A DNA stretch of 64,000 bases, taken from NCBI GenBank assembly GCA_014529385.2, contig CM043966.1:143700711-143764710 (forward strand), read 5' to 3'. The number at the start of each line of letters is the position of its first letter. Position 1 is the stretch's first letter. Origin of the DNA: Adiantum capillus-veneris. Its lineage: Eukaryota; Streptophyta; Polypodiopsida; Polypodiales; Pteridaceae. A program made the position numbers and the translations under genes. This document shows positions 49,255 to 58,577 of the stretch, in pieces. The notes under the pieces were generated by a model. It saw only the letters and a list, made by a program, of their open reading frames with translations, was not told the origin of the DNA and searched no databases.

Positions 49255-49330
49255 CCGTGTAGTAGACATCACATCACATCACCTCTTCCTCTAAATTTGG
49301 TCATCCTTTAAAATTTAGAAGAAAAACTAA

Positions 49331-50266
49331 AGGTAAAAAAATGAATAGTCTTTAAACAAAATTAAAACTTAATGTAACTTTGATTATGGATCATTAGTTC
49401 TTTTTGGGACTGAACTTATTCTAGAAAGGAGGTAGAAAGGTGAATCTTTGGGTCAGTATCTCTACATTTGGGATGGACTAATCTCATGTTTGATTCACCG
49501 TTATATTTGCTAAATTGATTGCTATATTGATTAGAACTTCTATCATGGGTCATTAGTTCTTTTTTGGACTGAACTGATTTTTGAAAAGAGATAGAAAGGT
49601 GAATCTTTGGGTTGATATCTCTACTTTTGGGATGGACTGATCACATGTTTGATTCACCGTTGTATTTGCTTGCTATTCCGATTAGAGCTCCAATCATGGG
49701 TCATTAGTTCTTTTTTGGACTGGACTGATTCATGAAAGGAGGTAGAAAGGTGAATCTTTGTGTCTATATCTCTACTTTTGGGATGGACTGATCACATGTT
49801 TGATTCACCGCCGTATTTGCTTGCTATTCCGATTAGAGCTCCAATCATTGGTCATTAGTTCTTTTTTGGACTGGACTGATTCATGAAGGAGGTAGGAAGG
49901 TGAATCTTTGGGTTGATATTTCTACTTTTGGGATGGACTGATCACATGTTTGATTCACCGTTGTATTTTCTTGCTATTTCGATTAGAGCTCCAATCATGG
50001 GTCATTAGTTCTTTTTTGGACTGGACTGATTCATGAAAGGGCTAGGAAGGTGAATCTTTGGGTCGATATCTCTACTTTTGGGATGGAATGATCACATATT
50101 TGATTCACCTTTGTATTTTCTTGCTCATGTTTGAGTAGATTGAGGTTATTCCCTTCAGGATTCACTACTACACTTGTGTGTGATATTGATTAGAACACTA
50201 ATGTTTGGTTTGAATAATACTTGAAAGAAGAGATAGCATACTGAGCTATGTTTATTGGTATTGCAG
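49331..50266 (+). other. Probable intron of a plus-strand transcript
   Basis: AAAG followed by GTAAAAAAATG near 49,331 could be a donor. The sequence GGTATTGCAG ending near 50,266 is a good acceptor. The 150-bp tandem repeat lies entirely inside. After the acceptor there is a short open frame, ATG at 50,280 to TAA at 50,321 (13 codons, MSSTGNVSGDVGV). The transcript may therefore be a truncated gene start or a non-coding RNA. This is inferred from signals only. Confidence 0.35.
49388..50135 (+). repeat. 150-bp tandem repeat, about five copies
   Basis: TCATTAGTTC recurs at 49,391, 49,550, 49,701, 49,852 and 50,002 (steps 159, 151, 151, 150). Each unit contains 'aggtgaatctttgggt', 'tctctacttttgggatggac' and 'acatgtttgattcaccg'. 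Confidence 0.95.
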
Positions 50267-50457
50267 GCATCCAATAAGTATGTCTTCCACCGGGAATGTG
50301 AGCGGTGATGTTGGTGTCTAAAGCTTCATAATATACAAAGCCCTAACAAATCTTTGCATTATCACTTATCATAATTGAAGCTGAAGTGAAGACAATTCAC
50401 AATTCACTAATAAATTCTCGCAAGACAACGAGTAAATGTTTTCAAATGTAACAAAAA

Positions 50458-51018
50458 CTATCCAAGTGATAGTGAAATATTTGTGAGAATATCTTCATTC
50501 TCCTGTTCACGCTGACCTTTAAGCTTATTATAGTCTTCAGACATTTTGAACATTGCATATAGCTTTTTGGACATCTCATACTCACATATAGCACAATGAA
50601 AGTTATTCATCATGCTTTGCATCAAGCATGATATATGGTACATATGTTCACATGGCAAGCTGAAGTGACCACACCACTCATGAAAGAATGATCTACATAT
50701 GGGGCAAGGACCACCGTGCTCACCAGAAGCTGGAGGGGCCTCAATAGATGTTGGGTGCTCAATCAATGTGGCAGCATTTTGTTTTTTTATAGTCGCCTCT
50801 AACTCTTTTACGTGGCCTCTGACACACCTAGCCGCAATTGCAACCATGTGCCAGTGCATCCACGTACGATGATTTGATAAAAGAAATTTTATACCTTTGA
50901 GTTTTAACGCAAAAAACTCAAAAAAACAACAATAAAATAAGGAAGGGTTTAAAAAATTACTGCTACACTGCTTTGAGAATGTGTAAAGCTGCCAGAAAGT
51001 TTGGTGAAGACTTTTCAA
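50458..51018 (-). CDS. RING-H2 finger protein (candidate E3 ubiquitin ligase)
   Basis: This is an uninterrupted 186-codon frame from ATG at 51,018, about 40 bp downstream of a minus-strand TATA box (51,066-51,057). Residues 105-145 carry a full C3H2C3 RING pattern. CPIC is at 105-108. A gap follows, then LPCEHMYHISC with C123, H125, H128 and C131. The final pair is CAIC at 142-145. A short basic/acidic helix (VKELEATIKKQN, about 70-81) precedes the RING, and the tail is acidic and polar. The first ~50 residues are hydrophobic and oddly composed (FYCCFFEFFALK), and an AAAGGTATAAA donor-like site falls there. The true N-terminus may differ through splicing. RING-H2 proteins usually recruit E2 enzymes; the partner and target are unknown. 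This is the only apparently intact gene in the window. It may belong to a mobile unit, given the mirrored promoter at 49,247. Confidence 0.7.
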   Translation of the reverse strand: MKSLHQTFWQLYTFSKQCSSNFLNPSLFYCCFFEFFALKLKGIKFLLSNHRTWMHWHMVAIAARCVRGHVKELEATIKKQNAATLIEHPTSIEAPPASGEHGGPCPICRSFFHEWCGHFSLPCEHMYHISCLMQSMMNNFHCAICEYEMSKKLYAMFKMSEDYNKLKGQREQENEDILTNISLSLG

Positions 51019-51056
51019 TGAACCTCTTTTGTGAAAAAGACAAGCACCAACGTCGC

Positions 51057-51106
51057 CTTTATATAGACACGGCGGGCCCGGCGGGCAAATAGATTTACCC
51101 GGTGGG
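51057..51106 (-). promoter_or_regulatory. Minus-strand TATA box with CGGCGGG upstream blocks
   Basis: Read on the minus strand, CCCGCCGGGCCCGCCGTGTC leads into CTATATAAAG (51,066-51,057). Transcription would start near 51,030, just ahead of the RING-H2 start codon. The copia element is inserted directly upstream at 51,110. It probably splits the original GC-rich region, which continues past the element at 55,932 (GGCCCGGCGGGCTACGAGCC). Confidence 0.65.
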
Positions 51107-51109
51107 CCC

Positions 51110-51335
51110 TATTGGAATTAGGGTTGCAGAGAAACACACACAGCTTGGAGAAGACAAAGGAAGCTCAAGGCACACAATAGAGAGTGTGTTACTTAGTGTG
51201 CAATGGAAAGATAGATAGCCCTAGAGTGATGGGCGTATATACAATGCCCGGGGGACAAAACCTCCTAAAGAGGGAAAAATGCCCCGACGGTCCTAGTGTG
51301 TTCACACACATTACTACCACATGTATATGGTAACA
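51110..51335 (-). repeat. 3' LTR of the copia element
   Basis: Closely matches 55,703-55,931 apart from scattered substitutions and short indels. The inner end is intact (GGTAACA on the plus strand). The outer end reads TATTGG where the other copy has TGTTGG. Confidence 0.93.
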
Positions 51336-51349
51336 AATCCCCCCTGGAG
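51336..51349 (-). other. Polypurine tract
   Basis: On the minus strand CTCCAGGGGGGATT abuts the 3' LTR, the expected place and composition for the plus-strand primer. Confidence 0.75.
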
Positions 51350-51410
51350 TGATGCGGTAAATGAGAGCTGGCACATGAGTAAAGGGAAGTGCCATGCCCT
51401 GAGGACAGGA

Positions 51411-53447
51411 TCAGTCCACAAAGGGGAGTAAGCCCAAAGCTTTGTGGAAAGCTTCAAGCTTCTCACGAGACAATGCCTTTGTGAAAAGATCTGCAAGGTT
51501 GTCCTGTGTTGGCACATAAGCCAAGCTGATCTCTCCTGTTGAGAGACTCTCCGTGACATAGTGGTAATGCACCTCAATGTGCTTTGTGCGAGCATGAAAA
51601 ACTGGGTTCCTCGCAACTGCCAATGCGCTCTGACTGTCAGTGTAGATAGTGTTGGCAGTGTCCTGTCCAACACCCAAATCAGCCATAAGGCGTCTGAGCC
51701 ATACATACTCAACCGTAGCTGTGAAGACTGCCCTGTACTCAGCCTCACAACTCGAAGTGGCCACAGTAGGTTGCTTCTTGCTCAACCATGATATACATGA
51801 ACTTCCAAGCATGAAACAAAAACCACTTGTGGACACTCGCATGTCAAAGCAACCAGCCCAATCTGAGTCCAAAAAAGCATGTAAGTCTGGCGGCAATGAT
51901 CCCCCCTTGGGATAAAACAAGCCAAGATGTAAAGTGCCACTAAGGTAGCGGAAAATCCTCTTCACAGCCTGCCAATGCTTAGACCCTGGGCTATGCATAA
52001 ATCTGCTGACCTGTGAGACTGCAAACTGAATATCCGGCCTCGTGTTGCATACATAAATGAGGCAGCCAACAACAGTTTGGTAAAGAGTGACATCAGCAGG
52101 ATCACTAGCATCATGTAGACTCAACTTCAAACCTGTTTCCATGGGAGTGGCAATAGGTTTGCAATCCTCAAGTCCAAACTTACATAGCAATGTCTCTATG
52201 TAACTTTTTTGACACAAGGCAATACCACCATCATAGTGCTTAAACTGTATACCCAAATAATGATGCAACAGCCCCAAATCTTTCATCTTGAAAGTAGCAT
52301 TCAAATCAGCCTTAAATTCAGCAATATGTCTCTCATTTGGTCCAGTGATCAGCAAATCATCAACATAAAGAACCACAATGAGAAGTACATCACCCTCACG
52401 CTTTACATACAATGTGCTTTCTATTGGACTATTACGAAAGCCTTGTTTGACCAAATGAGTGTCAGCTTTCTCATACCAAGCACGAGGAGATTGCTTCAAC
52501 CCATACAAAGCCTTGTTACATTTGCACACTTTGTCCTCTTGTCCTTTTATGACAAAACCGCGAGGCTGCATTACATAAACTTCCTCAAATATGTCACCAT
52601 TCAAGAAAGTAGTAACAATGTATGATTGATGTACATCCCAACCAAAATGAGCTGCCAATGCACATAGAAAACGCACAGTAGTCATACGACAAGTGGGAGA
52701 AAAAGTCTCTTCATAATCTATGCCTTTTTGCTGTGCATAACCCTTTGCAACAAGTCGAGCCTTATGGCGATCGATCTCACCATCCGGCTTGCGTTTCAAC
52801 TTGTAAACCCACTTCGTACCAATGGCCTTTTTTCCAGGAGGCAAATCACATAAAGTCCATGTGTCATTTTCTATAAGTGCATCATATTCTGATTGCATGG
52901 CAGCCATCCAATTTTGTGAATTTTGTGCTTCATCAAAAGTCAGAGGCTCCTCAACATCATGTACGCTAGACACAGCCAAATCATAACAATCTGATGCAAA
53001 AGATGCATGGAGAGAGCCTGAACGAGTACGTCTGGACAAAGGTGCGCCATCCAATTTATTGTCACGCAAGGTGTGCACCAGCCATTTTGGCATACCTCTA
53101 GCCTGCTCATTTTCAACCCTTTCCTCATCAAGTACATCATGTACATCTACATCAGTAATAAGCTGATCTAGAACATTTTCAGAAACCCCCATAGGCTGTA
53201 CATTTGCCTCATTGGAACTTACATTCGTATTTCCACCACTGAAAAGAGGCAACAAAGTGTCATAAATGTCCTGTGAGCTTACATTACTATCTCTAGTACA
53301 TGACAGCAAGGGCTAAACATAATCTTCCACAAACACTACATCCCGAGAAACCAGAATAAGTTTTGTTTGCGGATGATACAACCTGTAACCTTTGCTTTCA
53401 GCACTGTAACCAACAAAAATACATTTGACAGCCTTATCATCCAATTT
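51411..53447 (-). pseudogene. Copia pol, reverse transcriptase and RNase H part
   Basis: The open stretch 53,309-51,411 carries the copia RT opening (DTWTLCDLPPGKKAIGTKWV, then KARLVAKGYAQ and the TFSPTCRMTTVR block). It also has ALYGLKQSPRAWYEK, the catalytic YVDDLLITG and LGIQF. The RNase H domain has DSDWAGCFD, SWLSKKQPTVATSSCEAEYRA and YTDSQSALAV, and ends GLLPFVD. Motif A reads SYIVTTFLNGD where the family has MDVKTAFLNG, so the first catalytic Asp is Tyr (codon at 52,620-52,622). An in-frame TAG at 53,313-53,315 separates this from the upstream piece (53,447-53,316), which continues the integrase C-terminus. The enzyme would be inactive. Confidence 0.93.
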
Positions 53448-54716
53448 TCAGCGCTGCACTTGTGGCACCAAAGCATATGCCAAACAACCAAAAACACGCA
53501 TGTGCTCAATAGAAGGTTTTCTATCATGCCAGGCTTCATATGGAGTAATAGACTGCAAAGCTTTCGTAGGACACCTGTTAAGTACATAAGTGGCACACAT
53601 AATGGCCTCAAGCCAAAAAGAATGCGGCAAAGCTTGACTTTTGACCATACATCGTGCCATTTCCGTCAGTGACCTGTTTTTCATCTCAGCAACACCATTT
53701 TGCTGAGGTGTATAAGGAATTTTACATTGGTGTTTTATCCCACGACTAGCCAAAAATGCATTAAATTCATGAGACATATACTCCCCCCCTCGATCGGAAT
53801 GGAGGGTGCCCATAGTACATTTCGAGACATTTTCAGCCATAGCCAGAAATTGTTTGAAGCACATAAAAACTTTGGACTTCGCTTTAAGCGAAAATACCCA
53901 TGCATGCCTGGAGTAATCATCTATGAAAGTCACAAAGTACAGGTAATTGCCCAAGGACGGAGTTTGCATGGGCCCACAAACATCACTATGCACAAGCTGC
54001 AACCTGCATGTGGCCCTAACTGAACCATCCTTTGGAAATTTAGAACGCTGCATCTTACCCAAAATACAGCCTTCACAAACATGTTTGACAGGTGCTTCAA
54101 GAGGCGGCAAAGAAGCAACCATATCAGATTTCTGCAAACGCAGCAAACTGGCAAAATTCAGATGACCAAAACGTGCATGCCAAAGTTTTGTATCTGAAAT
54201 AGCCCTTGAATTTGCAACAGCATTTGCAAAATTTTGTCCACATTTTTCATACAAAGTGAGCTTATTCAGCCCATGGCACAAAAGGCCAGATGCAACAATT
54301 TCATCACTAAAACTGAGATCATGAACTGTACATCTGTCGTACACAAATTTGACTACAAGTCCAAGTCTAGCAAGTGCGGATACAGACAAGAGATTCTTCT
54401 TGATCCCAGGTACATAAAGTGCATCAACAAGTGTGAAAGAACTGCCATTAGCAGTAGTAAGCACAATCTTTCCAACTCCCTGAACTAGATAAGAGGCATT
54501 GTTGGCACAAGTGACTGAATTCCCATGAGGGATAGACTGGAGAGAGGTAAACAATTCACAATGTGAGGTAATGTGCTTTGTAGCACCACTGTCGAAATAC
54601 CACACATGTGAATCTGCAGCAACTGACAAGCATGCATCATGGACAGCAGGATTGTAAGTGCACTCGACGCTAAACGCCCATTCTGCATCAACATCAGCAA
54701 CACAATCTCCTTTCAC
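53448..54716 (-). pseudogene. Copia pol, protease and integrase part
   Basis: The stretch begins just before the aspartic protease, with WYFDSGATKHITSH as the active-site loop. The zinc-binding pre-integrase segment follows (LWHARFGHLN ... VCEGCILGKM). The integrase core has HSDVCGPM, FIDDYSRHAWVF, LHSDRGGEYMS and NGVAEMKNRSL, so all three D,D,E positions are present. The frame ends at TGA (53,448-53,450) after ALVPQVQR. Reading continues in the same frame beyond the stop, so this is a point nonsense change and not the true end of pol. Confidence 0.93.
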
Positions 54717-55340
54717 AGAAGACTCAACAATGGCTGCATTTGTAGTGGAACCAGCACAAGGGAACTATCTGAAATGTAGGAATCTGGTAAGGAATCAAGA
54801 AGAGTCTGCACAAGGGAAATATCTGAAATGACTTCACCTACAGAAATAAGCTGCTCATTGATATCCTTGACACTAGCAAGGAAAGTGTCCATATCATCTT
54901 CCTCATGCATAATCTTCGACTCCAGCTCTTTACGCAGCAAAGCAATTTTAGCCTCATTGCGGCTTGCAGCAAAGACCCGCTAAAATATCCCAAGCCTATT
55001 TTGCAGATTTTGCTGAACGGATGTGAGGAACAATGGTGCGCTTCACAGACAACGCAATCAATGCATGAGCCTGCGCATCCTTAACATCCCAACGAGCTTG
55101 TTTTGCCGTAGGCAGAACAACTCTAATAGCTGCAATCCTTGCAGCAAGACCTGCAACATCCTCAACATCGCCTACATCCTCAGAACCAGGACATACATCA
55201 ATGCCCTGCACAATGTTCCAGACACCCTTTGACACAAGAACATGTTGCATCATATAAGCCCACATAGGGTAGTTGTCCCCATCCAACCTGTCCTCAACAG
55301 CAAACATCTTGAACACATCTGTGTTGTTGTTGTCAGCCAT
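54713..55340 (-). pseudogene. Copia gag, broken and missing the zinc knuckle
   Basis: Gag starts with ATG at 55,340 (MADNNNTDVF) and shows LDGDNYPMWAYMMQHVL, a typical copia gag N-terminus. TAG at 54,996-54,998 interrupts it just before AWDILA. A one-base shift near 54,975 leads to LRKELESKIMHEEDDMDTF and VQTLLDSLPDSY. The frame then breaks close to protease, and no CxxCxxxHxxxxC knuckle remains. A 54-bp offset direct repeat (GCACAAGGGAA.TATCTGAAATG at 54,754 and 54,808) marks the damaged spot. Confidence 0.88.
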
Positions 55341-55688
55341 GGTAAATGTTGCACCTGATGTGAAAACTGCCCAAAAATAGGAGAAACAGAGCGGGAACAA
55401 CCTGTGCTATATAGCACAAACCGTAGAAGACTATAAGGCACCTGTTATGCAAAAAACGGCACTGATAGAAATTCTGCTTAAAATGATGAAATAGCCTGTG
55501 CAGTACTGCCTGTAGTGGAAACGGAGGCCGAAATGAGCCCAAATCAAAAATCTAAGCAGACCAAGCTCTTCGAATTTTCCCAAAGTTTTTGTCGACCTGC
55601 GAATGCTCGCCAAAGCTCACTGAAATCGGAGAAAGTGAGCAGGCATATGTTGGAGCAGCTAGCGACTAAGCCCGGGAGGACGTGACCT

Positions 55689-55700
55689 GCTCTGATACCA
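55689..55700 (-). other. Primer-binding site, initiator methionine tRNA
   Basis: On the minus strand TGGTATCAGAGC starts two bases after the 5' LTR. This is the usual plant retrotransposon primer site complementary to the 3' end of initiator tRNA-Met. Confidence 0.93.
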
Positions 55701-55702
55701 AT

Positions 55703-55931
55703 TGTTGGAATTAGGGTTGCAGAGAAACACACAGACAGCTTGGAGAAGACGAAGGAAGCTCAATGCACACAATAGAGAGTGTGTTACTTAGTGTGCAATG
55801 GAAAGATAGATAGCCCTAGAGTGATGGGCGTATATACAATGCACAGGGGAAAAAACCTCCTAAAGAGGGAAAAAATGCCCCGGTGGTCCTAGTGTGTTCA
55901 CACACATCACTACCACATGTATATGGTAATA
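55703..55931 (-). repeat. 5' LTR of the copia element
   Basis: Pairs with 51,110-51,335. The inner end keeps TGTTGG. The outer end reads GGTAATA where the other copy has GGTAACA. It therefore shows the same kind of C-to-T (or complementary) loss of the terminal dinucleotide as the outer end of the 3' LTR. Confidence 0.93.
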
Positions 55932-56639
55932 GGCCCGGCGGGCTACGAGCCGGTCTCTAGGTCTCCCTGGAGGTCAAAAAAGATGAATGTCAATTAACAT
56001 AATATTTGTTATTTTGCATTTCTATTGTTATTAACCTGAAATTATAGTGTGATCATGTCATTTTGAAATCCTTGGACCCCGCATTTGGAGTGCTAAATGG
56101 GAACATTCTTCATTAGTGAAATTTTGAACATAAATTATATTTAGCATATACTTAAATATAATACAAATATTAACATATTAACTATACTACTAATTTACTA
56201 TAGCACTTCTAGATTATGTCCCATACTATATTTAAGGTGCCAAAGGTTTGGCCTTATGGTCCTAGATTTAGCCAAGTGGTCAACACGTATAGGACCAAGT
56301 GCACACTGTGCCAAAAACCTTGGCCACCACTTCACTTGCCAAAGTTTAGGCCACATGGTCAATCCTAAGTTTCCAATGTTCTTATTATGTCATAAGAGAC
56401 AACATTTATTTTTTGTCACCTTTTGCCTCGTGGAAAACCTAGGCTTGTTTTCACATACTCAGGCACTTCAAGCCATAATAAATTTTCATTACTCTTCGGC
56501 AACCCTTTTGTTCAAGTCTTTGAAAAAACGTTGTTTAAGGCCACCCTAAACCATTTTCATATAGGGGTGTCTAAAACTAGCTTTTTGGCAATTCGGGAAG
56601 AAAATGGTCAAAGTTTTATATTTAGTTTTAACCACTTGA
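55932..56639. other. Spacer, no gene seen
   Basis: It begins with the continuation of the GC-rich promoter-like sequence (GGCCCGGCGGGCTACGAGCCGG), then AT-rich DNA. Open frames here carry no recognisable domain. Confidence 0.5.
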
Positions 56640-58475
56640 CCAATTCAAATATTGGAAAGCAAGGTCTCGTAATACTTTCCTTTGGACATCACACATTAAA
56701 ACTAGGTTCCTCACTTGTCCAAGCTATGCTCTAATACAATAAAGGGCTTTTGGTTTCAAGATGCACCACTTTCCCAACCTTGATTCCATTAAAGAAGCTA
56801 GCTCTACCTAGACATTTAATAGCAAGGTCCTGTAGCAGTTCACATTGAACATTTTCCACGACAGCTAGGTCCACCACTTATCTAAGCTATGCTCTAATAG
56901 AGCAAGGGGGTTTTGGTTTCGAGATCCACCACTTGTCCAAACTTGATTTCGGAAGCAAGGTCCTATAATAGTTTGCTTTGGACATTCACCATTACAACTA
57001 AGTCTACCACTTTTCCAAGCTATGTTCTAATACACTAAGGAGGTTTTGGTTTCAAGGAGAATCACTTGTACGACTTTGTTTTTGGAAGTAAGGTCTTTAC
57101 ATAGTTCACCTTGGACCTTGGACATTGGATACTACAACTAAGACCACCACTTGTCCAAGCTATCCTCTATATATAGCCAAAGGGTTTGGGTTTCAAGATT
57201 CACCACTTTTCCAACCTTGCTTTCATTAAAGAAAGGAGGGGCATTATAACTAGGTCCACCACTTATCCAAGCTATGCTCTGATATAGAAAGGGGATTTTG
57301 GTTTCAATAATCCACCACGTGTTCAACCTTGCAAGACTCAAGGGATACTTGGACATTGGAAAGTATAGTCCTATAGTAGTTGATAGGTGGCAGTGGGTAT
57401 TACAACTAGGTCCAACCTATGCTCTCATATAGCAAAGAGGCTTTGGTTTCAAGGTCCACCACTTGTCCAACCTTGCTTCCATTAAAGAAATGAGGGGCTA
57501 CGTAAACATTGGCAAGCAATGTAGCAAGGTCCTAAGGTATTTCACCTTGGATATTGGGCATTATAACTAGGTCCACCACTTGTCCAAGCTATGCTCTGAT
57601 AGAGAAAGGGGATTCAAGGTCCACCACATGTTCAACCTTGCAAGACTCAAGGGATACTTGGACATTGGAAAGCATAGTCCTACAGTAGTTGATAGGTGGT
57701 AGTGGGTATTACAAGTAGGTTTAACCTATGCTCTCACATAGCAAAGAGGCTTTGGTTTCAAGGTCCACCACTTGTCCAGCTTTGCTTTCATTAAAGAAAT
57801 GAGGGGCTATGTAAACATTGGCAAGCAAGGTAGCAAGGTCCTAAGGTATTTCACCTTGGATATTGGGCATTGTAACTAGGTCCACCATTTGTCCAAGCTA
57901 TACTCTGATATAGAAAGGGGATTTTTTTTTCAAGGTCCACCACGTGTTCAACCTTGCAAGACTCAAGGGATACTTGGACATTGGAAAGCATAGTCCTATA
58001 GTAGTTGATAGGTGGTAGTGGGTATTACAACTAGGTCCAGCCTATGCTCTAATATAGCAAAGAGGCTTTGGTTTCAAGGTCCACCACTTGTCCAACCTTG
58101 CTTCCATTAAAGAAATGAGGGGCTACGTAAACATTGGCAAGCAAGGTAGCAAAATCCTAAAGTATTTCACCTTGGATATTGGGCATTATAATTAGGTCCA
58201 CCACTTGTCCAATCTATGCTGTGATATAGAAAGAGGATTTTAGTTTCAAGATCCACCACGTGTTCAACCTTGCAAAACTCAAGGGATACTTGGACATTGG
58301 GAAGCATAGTCCTATAGTAGTTGATAGGTGGCAGTGGGTATTACAACTAGGTCCACCACTTGTCCAACCTATGCTCTAATATAGCAAGGATGCTTTGGCT
58401 TCAAGATCCACCATAATTTCCAAACTTGCTTCCATTAATATAGCAAGGAGGATTTGGTCTCAAGGTTCACCACTT
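56640..58475 (-). repeat. Diverged satellite-core region with a ~315-bp tandem repeat
   Basis: The core GGTCCACCACTTGTCCAA recurs many times in plus-strand reading. From about 57,230 to 58,430 a longer unit repeats about four times, anchored on AGGGATACTTGGACATTGG at 57,341, 57,649, 57,966 and 58,282 (steps 308, 317, 316). Each unit has two or three cores and shared linkers such as 'tagttgataggtgg' and 'gaaatgaggggctacgtaaa'. It ends about 100 bp before the first recognised transposase exon. Confidence 0.92.
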
Positions 58476-58577
58476 GTCCAACCTATGCAAACCTTTTTCA
58501 CGTTGTAGCATGATTTTTTGTTTGAAGAGTATTTTCTATAACTATGGATTTAACAATGTAATCTTTTTCACTTACAG

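Larger units (their letters stand above)
51110..55931 (-). mobile_element. Ty1/copia LTR retrotransposon, decayed
   Basis: A 4,822-bp element on the minus strand with two LTRs (226 and 229 bp), a primer-binding site, a purine tract and remnants of gag, protease, integrase, reverse transcriptase and RNase H in copia order. Both sides are flanked by GGCCC (51,105-51,109 and 55,932-55,936), a 5-bp target duplication inside GC-rich promoter DNA. Coding capacity is lost through stop codons, a frameshift and a gag deletion (see the parts). LTR divergence is low but visible, so insertion is fairly young. Confidence 0.95.

Noticed and set aside
56256-56734. Two ~100-codon overlapping frames
   Set aside because: No domain, AT-rich context and overlapping frames; likely chance.
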